DNA from: Zelopaecilomyces penicillatus
Lineage: Eukaryota; Ascomycota; Sordariomycetes; Hypocreales; Pseudodiploosporaceae
Length of the DNA stretch: 64,000 nucleotides
Direction of reading: 5' to 3'
NCBI GenBank assembly: GCA_005765155.1
Contig: VCCP01000006.1
Location: 1,686,501 to 1,750,500, forward strand
How positions within the stretch are numbered: the first letter of the stretch is position 1; the number at the start of each line of letters is the position of its first letter. A program made the position numbers and the translations under genes. Shown piece by piece: positions 46,780 through 59,300 of this stretch. Below the pieces are notes generated by a model. It made no database searches and was not told the DNA's origin. It saw only the letters and a list, made by a program, of their open reading frames with translations.

Positions 46780-47950
46780 CTTTTTTTAATCTAATTAGAT
46801 TTCTCAAAGTAATAACTAGCAGGTTATACTGCAACTGTTCACTGTTTGAGATGAGGTGGAAACTTGCGCCTGGCGGTTGAATTGGTTAGTGAAGAAGCTC
46901 ACCTCATCAACGGCAGCATTCAGCATATTCAACACAGGCTGAGGGCTGCACCGAGGTTTCTCCGAACGCCAATTTTGTTAGTCAAAACGAACATGATAAT
47001 AATGGTGAAATTCTGCTTTGATTCTATGCCTCTTCAATATTATATTTATAGTAAAGGTACTGTGGTTTTACTTTGAATACGAAAAGAAAACAATCTCATG
47101 AAGCTTACAACATACTTTAATTAATTCGCAGAACACTCTACGCATACGCTGTGGTGAGTGAAACATTCTCATTCATTGACTATGATCTCATTCATTTACG
47201 ATAAGATTGATGTCGCCTTTACTTTCTTCTCCGTTCTGTTTTACGTCCAATGTCAATATTTCAAAACTCCAAAAAATTTCTCGCACAATTGCACATTCGT
47301 GGGGGTTTTAGCCGGTAAGCGACATAGTGGGCGTGTCCGCGTGCTAGTTGTCTCGCTCAACTAGACTTCAGTAATCACATTATTCGTACGTTATAGAACC
47401 GCTCATACCAAAGCTATGGAAACCGTGATATTGAGTGCCATGGTTCTGTGCGCGATAGTCATATACCTTGCATAGACTGAAAAGATACTCCGAGTGCTTA
47501 TTGAACCACTCTTATCCACTACAGTATTCCCCTTGCCCAGCACGTATACAGAACTCTCATCGTAGTTCTAGCACCGCCGTCTGAGCTATGATCATCGGGG
47601 GCCTGGCTAGCTACTTTTAACTAACAGCTCTTGACTTGTTTCGCCAATCAACATAAACGTGCTGTACAGTTTGATTCGTAAATTTAGAACCAACAGGGAT
47701 AGACTGAGGAATTCAGATATCTGTGGTTGTATCTCAGACAGGTTATCACCGGGGATCAAGTCATCAAGTTTATGTGTCTCCTCAGCATTCCAGCATGTAA
47801 ACCATCAACTTTTATAGTCTACCTCAAGTTACTCCTATAAGTCTTCATCAATGCCTCGTGGAATGTTATCGTTACCCTCGTTCCCCCTCAAGGGGATGAC
47901 GTTACAAATTAACCAATCTCCTCGTATGCCTCATCATCGGTCTCACATCT
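46780..47950. other. Intergenic between RRM gene and SEC31
   Basis: About 1.17 kb, AT-rich near 46970-47280. It holds the RRM gene promoter and the SEC31 3' end. No gene is seen. Confidence 0.5.
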
Positions 47951-50900
47951 TCAAGGTGTTGCTTTGCTCATGCTAATGATTCGTTTCACTCCGACCTGGA
48001 TGTCTCGTTAGTATACGGGTTTTCATGTCTGGGCATAAAGGGGTTGACATACCATCCAGTTGCCACATTCGTCAGTTCTATCGCGTTGGATGTCCAGCTG
48101 TATTCTTTGCGCGCTAGCATAATCTTTGGCTTGCAATGCATGGGCCAACTGCAAAAGCAACTCAATTGTTGCCGGTTGGACAAGCTCCTGATTGTTCAAG
48201 TGATCAAAAAGGATATTAAGACGCTTTTGGGTATCTTTCACCTGAGGAGCAAAGTTCGCGGGAGCTTTGGATGCAACTCTTTGCATGTCCTGACTGAGAA
48301 TATCAACCAGTGGTTGGGCATTGGCTGGAATGTTTGATCGATCACCGGGGGGGAACTTGCTCGCAGGAGGCGGCGCAGATGCCTTGGGCGGTGGTGGTGT
48401 TGGGCTTGCAGCAATGGGATTGGGTCGACCCATGGGTGGAGGGCCGGTTGACGGTGCTTGAGGAGGTCCAGTTGCTTGAACAGGACCAGTTGTGTACGGG
48501 GCATACTGGCCCGGCGTGATTGCCGGAGGCGGGGGGCCGTATGGATTTGCCGGGGGCGGTCGGCTAGCAGGGCCAGGGGGAGGGCCAGCACCTACTGGAG
48601 CCTGACCGGGTTGTTGAGCCGTAGGAGTAGGAGCGTACCTGTTGGACGGAGGAGGCCCGGGTGGCGGCGCATTATAGGGAGAGGCAGTTCGCATAACTGA
48701 AGGCATATGCGGTGGCATCACGCCAGGCTGTGGGGGCGGAGGAGCGTACTGCCCAGCCGCAGTGGACGATGGACGAGGCGGTCCCACCAAAGGAGATGAC
48801 ACACGCGGTGGAACTGGCCCTTTCGGTGGCGGTGGTGGTGGAGGGCTAGCTCTTGCTCCTTGAGCGTAGGGGTTGGCTGGAGGAGGAGCCGACAGTGGTT
48901 GCTGCCCTGGGAAGGGAGAAGTTATTGGTTGGACACTTGGTGTCGACCTTCGCGGTACCACCTTGGTAACCAAGGGGACATCGTTCCAATTGTCCATGTT
49001 TTTAGACTGTGAGGGTGGAGGACCTGACGGTGTGCTGACCCTGGGGGGAGGCACACCCATGGGAGGTGGCACCATGGCACCGTGATATCCAGCTTGGTTG
49101 GAGGGCTGGTAGCCCGACGGTTGAAAACCTGACGGCTGATAACCTGACGGCTGGTATGCATTGACTGGAGGCATGTACTGTTGTGCAGGGGCATTTGGAG
49201 TCTGAGTTTGGCGAATTCCAGCATAAGGATTGAGCGGGGCAGCAACCGGTGCGGGTTGAGGAGGCTGATAACCCATTACAGGTTGGACTCTCGAGGGCGT
49301 TGCCGAGGCTGTCTGTCGGGTTGTCGTCTGAGCAACAGGAGCTGGCTTCTTTTGCGTAGCTAACTTGACCCGACTCCGTGCAAGTTCAGCAGCAGGGTAG
49401 TTGGTCGGTAGAAGATCCAAATACTTCTGGGCTACTTCCAGTTGGCCGTGTCCTGCCAAAATATCGGCATACTCGGTGTATTTGTCATAAAGAGTCGCCA
49501 GCTTCCATTCCGAAGTTCGGTCCATATCGCCATCTTGGAACTTTGTGACGTGTCTGAATACAGTCACTTTTTCGATGAAGTTCTGCAACGTCTTGGCATG
49601 TACTGAAAACGTTGAGTCTTCGGATGGCTGCTCCATGCTTGCTTGTTCGTTCTCCTCCAGCTCGTCTGCCCAGATTGAAACAACCTTCTCGAGCTTTGAG
49701 CCTACCAGGTAACAGAAGGAGGCATCTTTCCTTAAGCCATGCTCGTTGATACGGTCTCCCAAGGCTTCGCAAAGATCAGAGAACTCGCTTGGGTCAGAGA
49801 AGGTGCATACAATGGCCATGGTTTCTTTCCAGTTCTCCAGATCGGCGTTATAAACAACATCCCAGAGGTTCTTGTTGATGACCGAGCCCAGAAGACGCAT
49901 ATAGCTAGGAACGCCACTCTTGCGAGCAAGATATGCTGACTGAACTTTGTCCACGAGTTCTTGGCCACCACAGTTGGCGATGAGAAATGCATCCGCCATG
50001 CGATCTTCCTTCAGACAAATATCGGTTGCCTTGGAAAAATTGCCCAGCATTAATGCTTGGGTCACTTCCTTCTCAATAGTGGTATCACTATCACTGAAGA
50101 GATGGAAAGGCTTGTCGGTTTTGGCACCCTTGGTTGCCGCAAGATCAGAAAGGAAGTCATCACCATCACCCTCAGCATCGCCACCATCAAAGAAGTTTGA
50201 CAGTCGCTTGGATTTCGCTGAAACCTCGCCTTCGGCATTGGATGCGGGCTCTTCGGCTTCTTCCCCATCCTCTTCCTCATCCTTTGAAGCTCCGTTGGTG
50301 ATTTCCTCGTCCTTGAATCCCAGGTGTTCGACAATTTTGCCTCGAGGGTTGTCTCCCACTAATGTCTCCATGACTTTCCAGTCGGCTTTTTCTTCATCGG
50401 TTTTGGCCTGTTCCATTCGGTCCTGGCATAACCCAGTCAAGTTACCTGAGGCGAGGGCCTCTTGAAACTTCTCGGTAGCAGATGAGACATCAGAGTCGGC
50501 AGAGAAGTGAGAAATGACCACTTTTGAACTGCGCTTCTGTCCAGGCTGGGCTGATGAAGCTTTAAAGATAACAAGTTTACCGCCAAAGCCAAATGAAGCA
50601 CCAACTGGGCGCTCAAACCACTTTGGTGCTTGGGTTAGGGACCATGAAGCTTCTTGCGGCTGGGTCTGGGCGGCTCTGAAAAACTCCTCATCATCGAGAT
50701 TTTTCTCCGCCTTGCTTTGTGACGCGTCAGGGTTGGTGTTTTGCAGTGTTTGGATAGTAATCTTGCCGTCAAAGCTTGCAGTGGCTGATAGATTAGGGTT
50801 ATCCGGGTGGAATCGTGTCATAAACGTCCAATTGGTCGCCTCAGGTAACTCTCCACATCGAACACCGGTCTGGGGATTCCATACAATTGTTTTGTTGTCT

Positions 50901-51790
50901 TTTCCGGATGACAAGAGCAGATCGCTATCCTGCTGACACCAGGACAACGATAAAATACCCTGTTCGTGGCCTTCAAGTGTCTTTTCCGGTGCATTTGAGT
51001 TACGCAAATCCCAAAGCATGATAACGGGTGTGTTGTCATCAGGTGTCGCTGTGAGCAGTTTTGTCGAGTTGTTCGGATCCCAAGCAATGGCACTGACAGC
51101 CTTGCGACTATTGTTGAGGGTCAATGATGCCTTCTTAGTCTTCAAATCCCACACCGTCACGAATCCTCCAACTCCACCGGTCGCAAGAATATGGGAAACC
51201 TTGCGATTCCATGCCAAGCACTCAATGTCGTCGGATCGGGCCGCTGCGTTTCCCAGCCTGAAGGGGTTCTCGATATCATTGACATCGTAAATGAAGAGCT
51301 CGCCTTTGGCGCCGGCAGTAGCCAGGATTTGGGGTCTCAGAGGGTTGAACTGCAGTGCCTTGATAGCGCCGGTGTGTTTGGTGGTTTGGGAAATGAGAGC
51401 ATCAGAGGAACCTGATGCAAGCTTCTCGGCATCCCACAACTCGAGACAGCCATTCTCTGTAGCTGCTGCAATGATGCCCCTAGGGTGTTCAGAATCGGGA
51501 GGTCCCCACGCAATATCGTAGAATCTGAGGTAAAATCAGCCAACGAACCAAGTTTGCCAGTGGGCTGTTGGGGGCTTGTACCGTGACTCTGTACTTATGC
51601 TGGCCACAGGTTGAAGCTCAATTCCTTGTTGTTGGTTGTCCAGGGAAAGGTCCCAGAGTTCCAACTTGCTTTCGTCGGAAAAGTCGGCATCAACTGCACC
51701 GGCTCGGGTTCCGGTGACGATCAAAGGTTTCCCAGAGCCGGGCGACCAGGCGAAGGTGGCCGTCCGCGGAATATCTCGTAGGCGCACCAT
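47951..51790 (-). CDS. SEC31: COPII outer-coat protein SEC31
   Basis: Sec31 forms, with Sec13, the rods of the COPII cage that buds vesicles from the ER. Three exons, 51790-51582, 51524-48053 and 47995-47951, encode 1241 residues. The N-terminal WD40 propeller (about 1-330) starts [17 protein letters not shown] and includes [20 protein letters not shown], restored by intron 1, and the repeats [20 protein letters not shown] and [18 protein letters not shown]. An alpha-solenoid follows ([47 protein letters not shown]). A long Pro/Gln-rich region carries YQPSG-type repeats and Pro runs that in family knowledge contact Sec23. The C-terminal helical domain ends [19 protein letters not shown], the last 14 residues coming from a 45-nt exon beyond an apparent in-frame end. 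Confidence 0.95.
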
Positions 51791-53242
51791 GATGGCGGGG
51801 GTATTGAGATTCGGTAGAGTAGTGACAACCAGAGATAAGAGATGGGTAAGTGTGCGAGTTTACAAGGGGAATTGATACACGATCAACGGCCAAGTTGTAG
51901 CATTGGATGCTGAGAGTCAGATAGCTCCCAACTTTGGCCGTCACAAGAGCACCAGCCTCAAACGTAGAGGAAATCGTGTCGTCGTCAAGTCGGGTCAGAT
52001 TCTAGCTCTGAAGCCAGATTGCAACGCTTAGCCGTCTCCTGAGCTGCTCCCTGCCCAAGTGGGCAAGTCGCGCCTGTGCTCTTGAGCCGTCACATCACGT
52101 GATGCCACCTGTCCTGTTGCAAAACCCTGGTGTTAGACAGAGCCAATGGGCTATCATAGACCATCCCCCAGGTAATGAGGACCTAGGTGTTTAAGGGAGT
52201 CCTATTTGGATGCTTGAAACCAGGGGGACAGCATTTACAGGCAATCTACTACCAAGCGCGTGTCTCAGCTTTTTTTACATATAGGCGTGCAATCTCTAAG
52301 CCTTTCATCTCCTAGATGTATGGTTGACTGCTAAAATTTATTGCAAGCCATGCTTCTATAGGGTAACTGCAGTCCATTTCAGATGACCAGATTAACAGGT
52401 TGTTTTACTTATTTGAATGCGCACACCCAAGCTAAACATATAGAAAGACTTGGGCTTTCCAAAATTATGTAGTAGTCCATGTTGGTATGCCTTAGAATTC
52501 CTGTAATGCCAAGTCCTGTTGGTAGCAGGTCGGGAATCTCCACAGTGAAGCTGAGGTTGACATGTCGGACGAAGGGCAACAAAGACAAGGGCTATTACAG
52601 TAACTGAGGCGCATGTGTTGGCTATTTCCTTGCGTAGTGCCCGCTATCACCTAGGTACTTAGGTAGTTTCTATCTCTCATCAATCCTTTTGTGAGACAAG
52701 ACGACGGTATAGCGCTACAAAAGGATGTAAGAATCGGAAGTGTGAGTTTCTAAGTCTATTCGTATACATGTTTATAACTTTAATGCCGTTGAGGTACATG
52801 TTATCGTAGACCTTTCACTCCATCGACATATTCTTAAATAAGTAGCACAAAGAGCAATTATTGAACCTAAAAATACATGCAATCAAAGAAAATATAACAT
52901 GCGTGCTGTATAGCTAGTTAAGTCTATATCTAAAACTCAGTAATCGACTCATGACTGTACCTAGAGTTTGTACTTACACACGCTGAGATGTCTTTCTTTG
53001 GTGCTTCTGCTATGCGTCACCGTAGTGGGGTAATATTCCTTGCACCCTTTCCCACTGACGTTCGCGACGCCGCACGATTGGCTAGCTTTCCCAGAGTTCG
53101 ACCAGCTGGCAACAATAAACCCCACGAAAAGTCCAACCTGAAGTGATATCCAACCCCTCCAACCGCCCACCCCCATATCAGCATACTTGTACAGTTCTCC
53201 CCCCGATTACTTCTCGGGTCTCCAGCCCGCTGGTTTGCTATC
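51791..53242. other. Divergent promoter region of SEC31 and GET2
   Basis: About 1.45 kb with no recognisable gene. It is AT-rich at 52310-52480 and 52740-52960. No repeat or tRNA was recognised. Confidence 0.5.
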
Positions 53243-54289
53243 ATGACCGAGAGCGTCGCTACTTCCAACGATGCCGCCGCTCAGCGCGCAGCTGAACAGG
53301 CCCGCCTGCGCAAGGAGCGGCGAGAGGCCAAGATCAAGGCCGGCGGTTCCGCCAGGTTGAACAAGATCACCGGCATAGGTGGACGTATTACAGGCGGTAC
53401 GTTTAACTTCTTTTCAAGCTAGAGCTCCCTTCTTATTGCTTTTAGTTCATTTATGCTGACAGTAACTCTTTTAGACTCGGATCAGGCGCCTCCCCCTTCA
53501 ACTGTCGCAGATGCCGCAGCTCCATCCCCCGCCCAAGGTCCCACCGATCCCGAGGAAGTAGATATATCAGACCATTACTATGCGCCAAAGACAACGACGC
53601 GGAGTCGGATCGACACTACATCGACTCCCGATCCTGCCATTTCCGAAGCTCAGCTCCGGCAAATGATGCTCGGTCTGGATCCGGCGAATCCATCCCCTCA
53701 ACCCACTGCTGCTGCCGGTGACGAAGATCCCTTCATGGCGATGATGTCACAGATGATGGCCGGAGCTGGCCCCGGGTTTGCTCCCGGCTCCAACATGCCA
53801 CCCGGAGCCTCACCTTTCCCAGGAATGCCCGGAATGCCTGGTATGCCCGGCATGCCCGGCATGGCTCAACCACAAGCTGCTACTCAGGTCGACCCTTACA
53901 CGTACCTTTGGCGCATCCTCCACGCACTTCTCGCCATCGGGTTGGGCCTCTACCTTGCCCTGACAACAACTTTCTCTGGCACCAAGCTTGAACGAGAACG
54001 GATAGCCCTCACCTACGATGAACAGACCGACGAGCATGAGCAACGCAAGAATGTTTTCTTCTGGACCTTTGCCACTGCAGAGGTCCTCCTTCTGTCTACA
54101 CGCTTCTTTCTCTCCAAGGGTCCCGCACAGCCTACTGGATTTTTTGGCACTGCCATGAGTTTTGTCCCAGAGCCGTACCGGAGCTACATATTGGTTGGGC
54201 AGCGATACCTGCAGATATTTTCATCTGTGAGAACTGACATCTTGGCATGCGTGTTTGTACTTGGGGTGTGCTCTTGGTGGAGAGCATGA
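53243..54289 (+). CDS. GET complex subunit GET2
   Basis: GET2 is half of the ER-membrane receptor that accepts tail-anchored proteins from the ATPase GET3. Two exons, 53243-53396 and 53475-54289, encode 322 residues. The cytosolic N-terminus has the basic helix RLRKERREAKIKAGGSARLNK (about 24-44), the type of segment that docks GET3. A long disordered linker contains a Gly-Met-Pro repeat (PGMPGMPGMPGM). Three hydrophobic segments follow (about 200-220, 250-270 and 295-318), ending SVRTDILACVFVLGVCSWW, as expected for the three-helix GET2. The 78-nt intron ends CTCTTTTAG and splits an Asp codon. Family assignment rests on the basic motif and topology together. Confidence 0.85.
53816..53866 (+). 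repeat. Pro-Gly-Met coding repeat in GET2
   Basis: About five units of nine bases encode Pro-Gly-Met in the disordered linker between the GET3-docking helix and the membrane part. Confidence 0.75.
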
Positions 54290-54604
54290 AGTTGCTTGGT
54301 GGAAAACTGCAGCCTTACTATCCTGAAAATATAGACTCGTAATGAATTATTCGATGCAACCGCAGAAGTGTTCTCTGCAACAAGACAATCCACTTGGCAC
54401 ATTTATTCTATTGATTCACGCCCCTTGTGACGTTCAAGTATCAGTATTGAAACATTATGTATTAACCAACCCATCACAGGCTCGCCAAGTATCTTCAATC
54501 TCGTAACAAAGCCACCCTGTAAACCTACTACGCTAACAGCTATTGTACATTGACTGACGAAAGTCTCCATTTTGATGCCATGATGCAGGAGGTATAACAG
54601 GGGC
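54290..54604. other. Convergent 3' region
   Basis: 315 bases lie between the converging GET2 and TMEM135-like genes. Nothing is recognised. Confidence 0.55.
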
Positions 54605-56389
54605 TTACTGTTTCATGACCATTGCCAAAAGATTGCCCAGAACACCCCTGACCCTCTTCGGGTTCTCTAAAACACATGTGAAGACAACAGCCGTGCTGGC
54701 TGCAAAAACCATAGTCTCGCGCCACTGCTTCTCGACAGGGTACCGCCTCGGTACAATAGTTGCCAGAGCCCGAGGAGCCACAAACAGCGCGATATCCTTG
54801 CGCCGGCTGGCGGTCTCGATTAGGACGCTCCAACCACAAAGCAAGCATCCTGTCCCAACACAGAGCCCTCCATCTATACGTTGGCGGGCTGCTGTATCCT
54901 TGCCGATGATGTGTGGTCCGACACGGGTCCTGCAAAGGCAGACGCCGTAGTAGAAGAGTGTGATAAACGTTGCCAAGAAGGCTGACGAGCGCGATGCCGA
55001 GGTGAAAGCCCGTACGAGATCCATTCGATTGGGCTTTCGCAACTGCATAGCAAGGGCAAGGGGCAGATATGTGAACATGGACCATTTCCATGAACGGACG
55101 AAGCGACTTAGGGCGTGGTACTCACAAGATGGACCGCAGCCCATGTGGACAATATCGCAGGGGAAAGGTATTACTCGAGCCGGGTCACCCCACCTGGTAG
55201 GTAGGCGGTAGTCAACACACATGGAGCCCAGGAGAGGGGCCAGGCCGGTGTTCTTGCCATAAATCAGCTCGCCCTTATTGCATTTCCGAAGGGCCTCGAT
55301 CAACCGCAAGTCTACAGAGGCAGCAGAAGTGATCCACTTGTTGTAGCTAGGAGGAAGTCTGTCTGGTGAGTAAAACCAAGCCCACATGATAGACCCAGCT
55401 GAGGCAGAAACAACAAGTGTATCCGCGATTCCGGTCAGGAACTGCTCAGCCTGCGATGGTGTTAGTGCAAAGCTCCCCTTATCAGACGGAATAGTTCATC
55501 AATAGTTTGGTATACTGACTGGGGTCCATTTATGCGCCGCCTTCCGACGAGCCCTTCTTTGTGACCAGAACTCTCCAACCAACACATCGATTGCACGAGT
55601 GACAGCGAAGAGGGTCAGATCTAATGTCCGGCCTGCGAACTCTTTAGGAAAAGCCTCAGACAAGCTTGCAGAGTTGGTAGTTGTCTGGTTTGACCGTGAC
55701 GACACCTTCTTTGACTGCAGCAGTTTGAGCCCAAGCCATGCTGCAATGAATGTGGACAACCATCTCGCTAGTCTGATGTTTTGGTTCCTGAGTTTAGCCT
55801 GCTGAAATAGTGTGATGCTACAGAACTAGAGCGCCTACCTTAGTCGGGCTTTGCTCTTGAGACCAGAGATGGTGGTGTCAACGATCTTGTGAAAAGGCCC
55901 CTGTAGACATGATGCAGGTTAGCATACCAAATTGCTAGGTTCGTATCCGGAATGCGTGACCATTGGAGGATTGGAGAGGTTAAGGCAGGTGGTGAGGGCA
56001 GGGCCGCCAGTTCATGGGGTAATTGCTTGAGGAACCGGACTAGTCGCGAGACGAAGGAATATAAGGGGGTCTCAGACCTGTAGCAGAGTTGACCCTCCAA
56101 CAAGAACTGCGCAGAACGTGGCGAACCGTTGGGGTTCCAAGCCTGTGCGAAGGATATGGATTGCAGATGCAATGGTGGACTTTTCGTCTTGCTTGGCAGG
56201 CAGAGTCTTTTCTGCGTTTCTCCGTTTCCGTGACACAAACTGGAGGACCAAAGTCAAGAGACGCGGTGCAACGGCAGAGGCATAGCCCAACAGGTACGCC
56301 CTAGCCACTGGCCGGAGAGATGGTGGTAGGGCCTGGAGCTGCAGCAGCGAAGGTTGCGGCAACCGCGTTGCTGTTCCTGATGGTTGCAT
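54605..56389 (-). CDS. TMEM135-like integral membrane protein
   Basis: Four exons, 56389-56078, 55900-55839, 55772-55520 and 55450-54605, encode 490 residues. Conserved features are LLGYASAVAPRLLTLVLQF, GLEPQRFATFCAVLVGGSTLLQ, FAGRTLDLTLFAVTRAIDVLVGE, WSQRRARRK and the most diagnostic block DIVHMGCGPSCEYHALSRFVRSWKWSM. Several hydrophobic helices run through the chain. Animal TMEM135 is a peroxisomal/mitochondrial membrane protein influencing mitochondrial dynamics and lipid transport, and distantly resembles Tim17 family proteins; the fungal role is not established. Donors of introns 1 and 3 are GTCTGA and GTCAGT, unusual at position +3, yet both joins are phase-correct. The in-frame codon upstream of 56389 is TTG, not ATG, so this start is preferred. 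Confidence 0.8.
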
Positions 56390-59300
56390 CTCAAGAGGCT
56401 TCAAGGAACGTGACAACCCTAAGCTGTGCCTTGGGCATGCAGCCGTGATGCTACGCTGGGATGATCGCGGCAACCACTGTCAATGGGATGGGCAGTCGTA
56501 GTGTTCCTGGATCGGATCCGTAGCCTAAATCCTGGTCGGAGCAGCAACCGAGCCTGGCCCGCCAGAGAGAGGAAAAGAGAATAAAAATAAAATAAAAAAG
56601 GAGGCAGTAAAACCAACGGGTAAAAATACGAGACGAACCACGCTGTGTTTGCTGCTGCGTGATGGATGTACTGTACAGTACTGTATGCGCGATGATGCTC
56701 TGTGATCCAGTGGCGGCCCAAAAGGGGGACGGGAATGGGAAGCACGAAAACCAGGCACTGGGCTCGTCGGGTGTTAGCGAGAAAGGGCCCTGTTGCGGCC
56801 TGGCAGATATTAGGTGGTGGTTCTCTATTAAGACATGGGAACCCTATCCGACAAGGGCAGCACAGGCCCAAATCGATGGCTTTCCGAGAAAGGGCGCAAA
56901 TATTGAAGCCTCCAATTACTCGAAGAGGAAATGGAAGAGGCGAGCTCAGCGTCGCAAGAGGGAGAAAGAAAGAAAGAGAGAGTGAAGAGAGAAAGCGTTG
57001 ATCCGTTGCCAATGTTTCTGCTTGGATTGTTCATTTTACTTTGTGGAGCAATAGTCTGTGTTTCGCGCAAGCAGCATGAACGACATTCTTCCTGCACCAC
57101 CACCCTAACTACTCTCCCATGTCTTTATTAGATGGAATACGGTTACGAGGCTATCCTGCCCTGCAAGTTGAAATAATATACTACCTTACTTGAACTACTA
57201 GTCGTAGTATTTGATGTAATCGTACGGCGTCACCAACTCACCAGTCTGTCCACTCTTTCCCCAAAAGATCCCGCCCCCTGTCGATGGCTTCGGCTGAGCC
57301 GCGTGTGTTACCAGCCAGGGTAGTGCTGAGCAGGATATTGTATCTTGTATGGAACAACAACTCCAAATTTCGCCGCCGTGTTGAGATTAGCTGTTTTTGC
57401 CTTCGTTATGCGATGGCTTGTGGTTTGCGTGTTGCTGAGATATGACGGTGAAAGTCGGTATGAAGTAGGTGGTAGGTAGGTAGCTAAGGTAGCTTCCCGT
57501 TGTATAGTGTGGCTCAAGTGGCTGTTTGTCCGAGGGGCCGATGTCCGCCTATGAGGATCTTTCCAGGGAAGGGAGGAAGATGCTGCACTCTCGAAATATA
57601 TGATAATAATTAATCGACACCGCTCAGGTTCAGGACGAACACCCGCCGAACTTTTGTTGTTGCCGGTGGTCATCCGTGATCTGACTGGACAGAGAACGCT
57701 GTGCAATTACACGAGGGGCTGAGCGGGCCAAGCAATCAGGGATATGGGGCGCTCATCAGTGGGACCTGAAGCCATCTTGATGCTGAGCGATGCTGCAGCG
57801 CTCGGGCTGTCCAAGTCGAATCTGGCAGGCTTCTCCGCAGCCATCGCGACGCCATCCTGTGGTGGTGGTACCGTTGTCTAAGATATTGCCGCCTTCATTT
57901 GGAGTCAATGCCGTGTACACCACTCAACCAACCTCCACTACCTACCTTAACCCAGGTTTTGTTAGTGGCTACCTGAAGAGCGACAGGTACGGGAAGAGTA
58001 GGTAATAGGCAAGTCAGTCAGTAAGGGGATCTGCCCCGTGCCGTTGATGTGCTTCGTACTGCGGGGGATCTTCACATGCCAATTTGCACCTGCAAATCAA
58101 CATTGGTAGCTCGGCAGCTGTCTAGCTCTGTCATCGAGCATCGAACACCAGAGCTGTGTGGCTTTATTCTACTCTTTACATGAGGCCCAATGGCATCCAT
58201 CCTCTCTGTTCTCGAAATCGGCGTGTCTAGCATGAACCCAACGTACTAAGCTGAGGAACATGCGGGTGTCTGGCCAATGTCCCCGGAGGTTCCTGACATG
58301 TATGCAGTGGCACAGTCCAATATGTGCCCGACTGGTAAAGACATGCCAGATGGTCATGCAGTATTACATGTACCTTAGGTATGCTAATATCTCATGAGAC
58401 TTTAATGCAGTCCCGCAGAGCTGCTTTGCGCACACCGGTCGTCCCGATTTCCTCACCTTTTTTTCTGTGACTCCGGGACCCGCATGTTACCTACGCATTG
58501 TAAGGCACGCGACTTGTTTCATGCGACTACCGAATTGATTACAAGGACAACCCCCAAGCAAGCCATGCAGATGGAGGCCTGTCAAACAGCAAAGCTATGA
58601 CGCCGCTTTCAAAGCCTAGCTCAAAACGGAACATCTCGGGAGCCTGTTGTCTAGGTGGTCCTGTCTCTCGGTCTTCCATCACCGACTGCAGGCGAACAGC
58701 AAACGCTGATGGAGGTCTTGGTGATGGGCAGTCGAATTTGTCGTGCCGAAGAGCATGTGATTGTCGGCTATAGGGATACCGCTGAACAAGCAGTAGAGGC
58801 GGCCAATGGCTAGCGCATTAAGATAGGCGTTATTTGACAAGCGAGGTCTACATATGCTTTCCAAGCAAAGCCAAGTGCAAAGAACCAACTGTACTATGCT
58901 ACTATGCGAGCCGCTCGCTGGGGCTGGCTGACTTGGAATGGTGTAAGCCCCGATAAGCCTGCCCATGCGTGTATCAGGCACAAGATCCTCGCCGAGAAGG
59001 GTCCGCGCTAGGTGTCGATGGGCAGGGATGCGGTCTGGTCTTCTTCTGGGTGTACGAGAATTACGGAGAAACTACTTAAGAATTAGCTGCTTACCTGTAA
59101 TACTATTCGATTATGCATAGGCATTTCGGTATGTTCATCCTCCCAAAGAAAAAAGAAAAAGAAAAATTGGGGGTGCTTACTCGTCCGAAGTGCAGGTTAC
59201 AGACAAGGTCCATGAAGGATTGCTAACGGAATCGCCTAGAACAACTCCAGTTTGATGCAAGGAAATGGTTAATACTACTGTAACTATGCAAAGGTGAGAA

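Noticed and set aside
48238..48591. Antisense and off-frame proline- or histidine-rich frames over the SEC31 tail
   Set aside because: These are shadows of the Pro/Gln-rich SEC31 region; no independent start, splice or family support.
56659..57131. Arg/Lys-rich plus frames in the long right-hand gap
   Set aside because: They arise from a purine-rich stretch; no homology, no conserved start, and no exon support.
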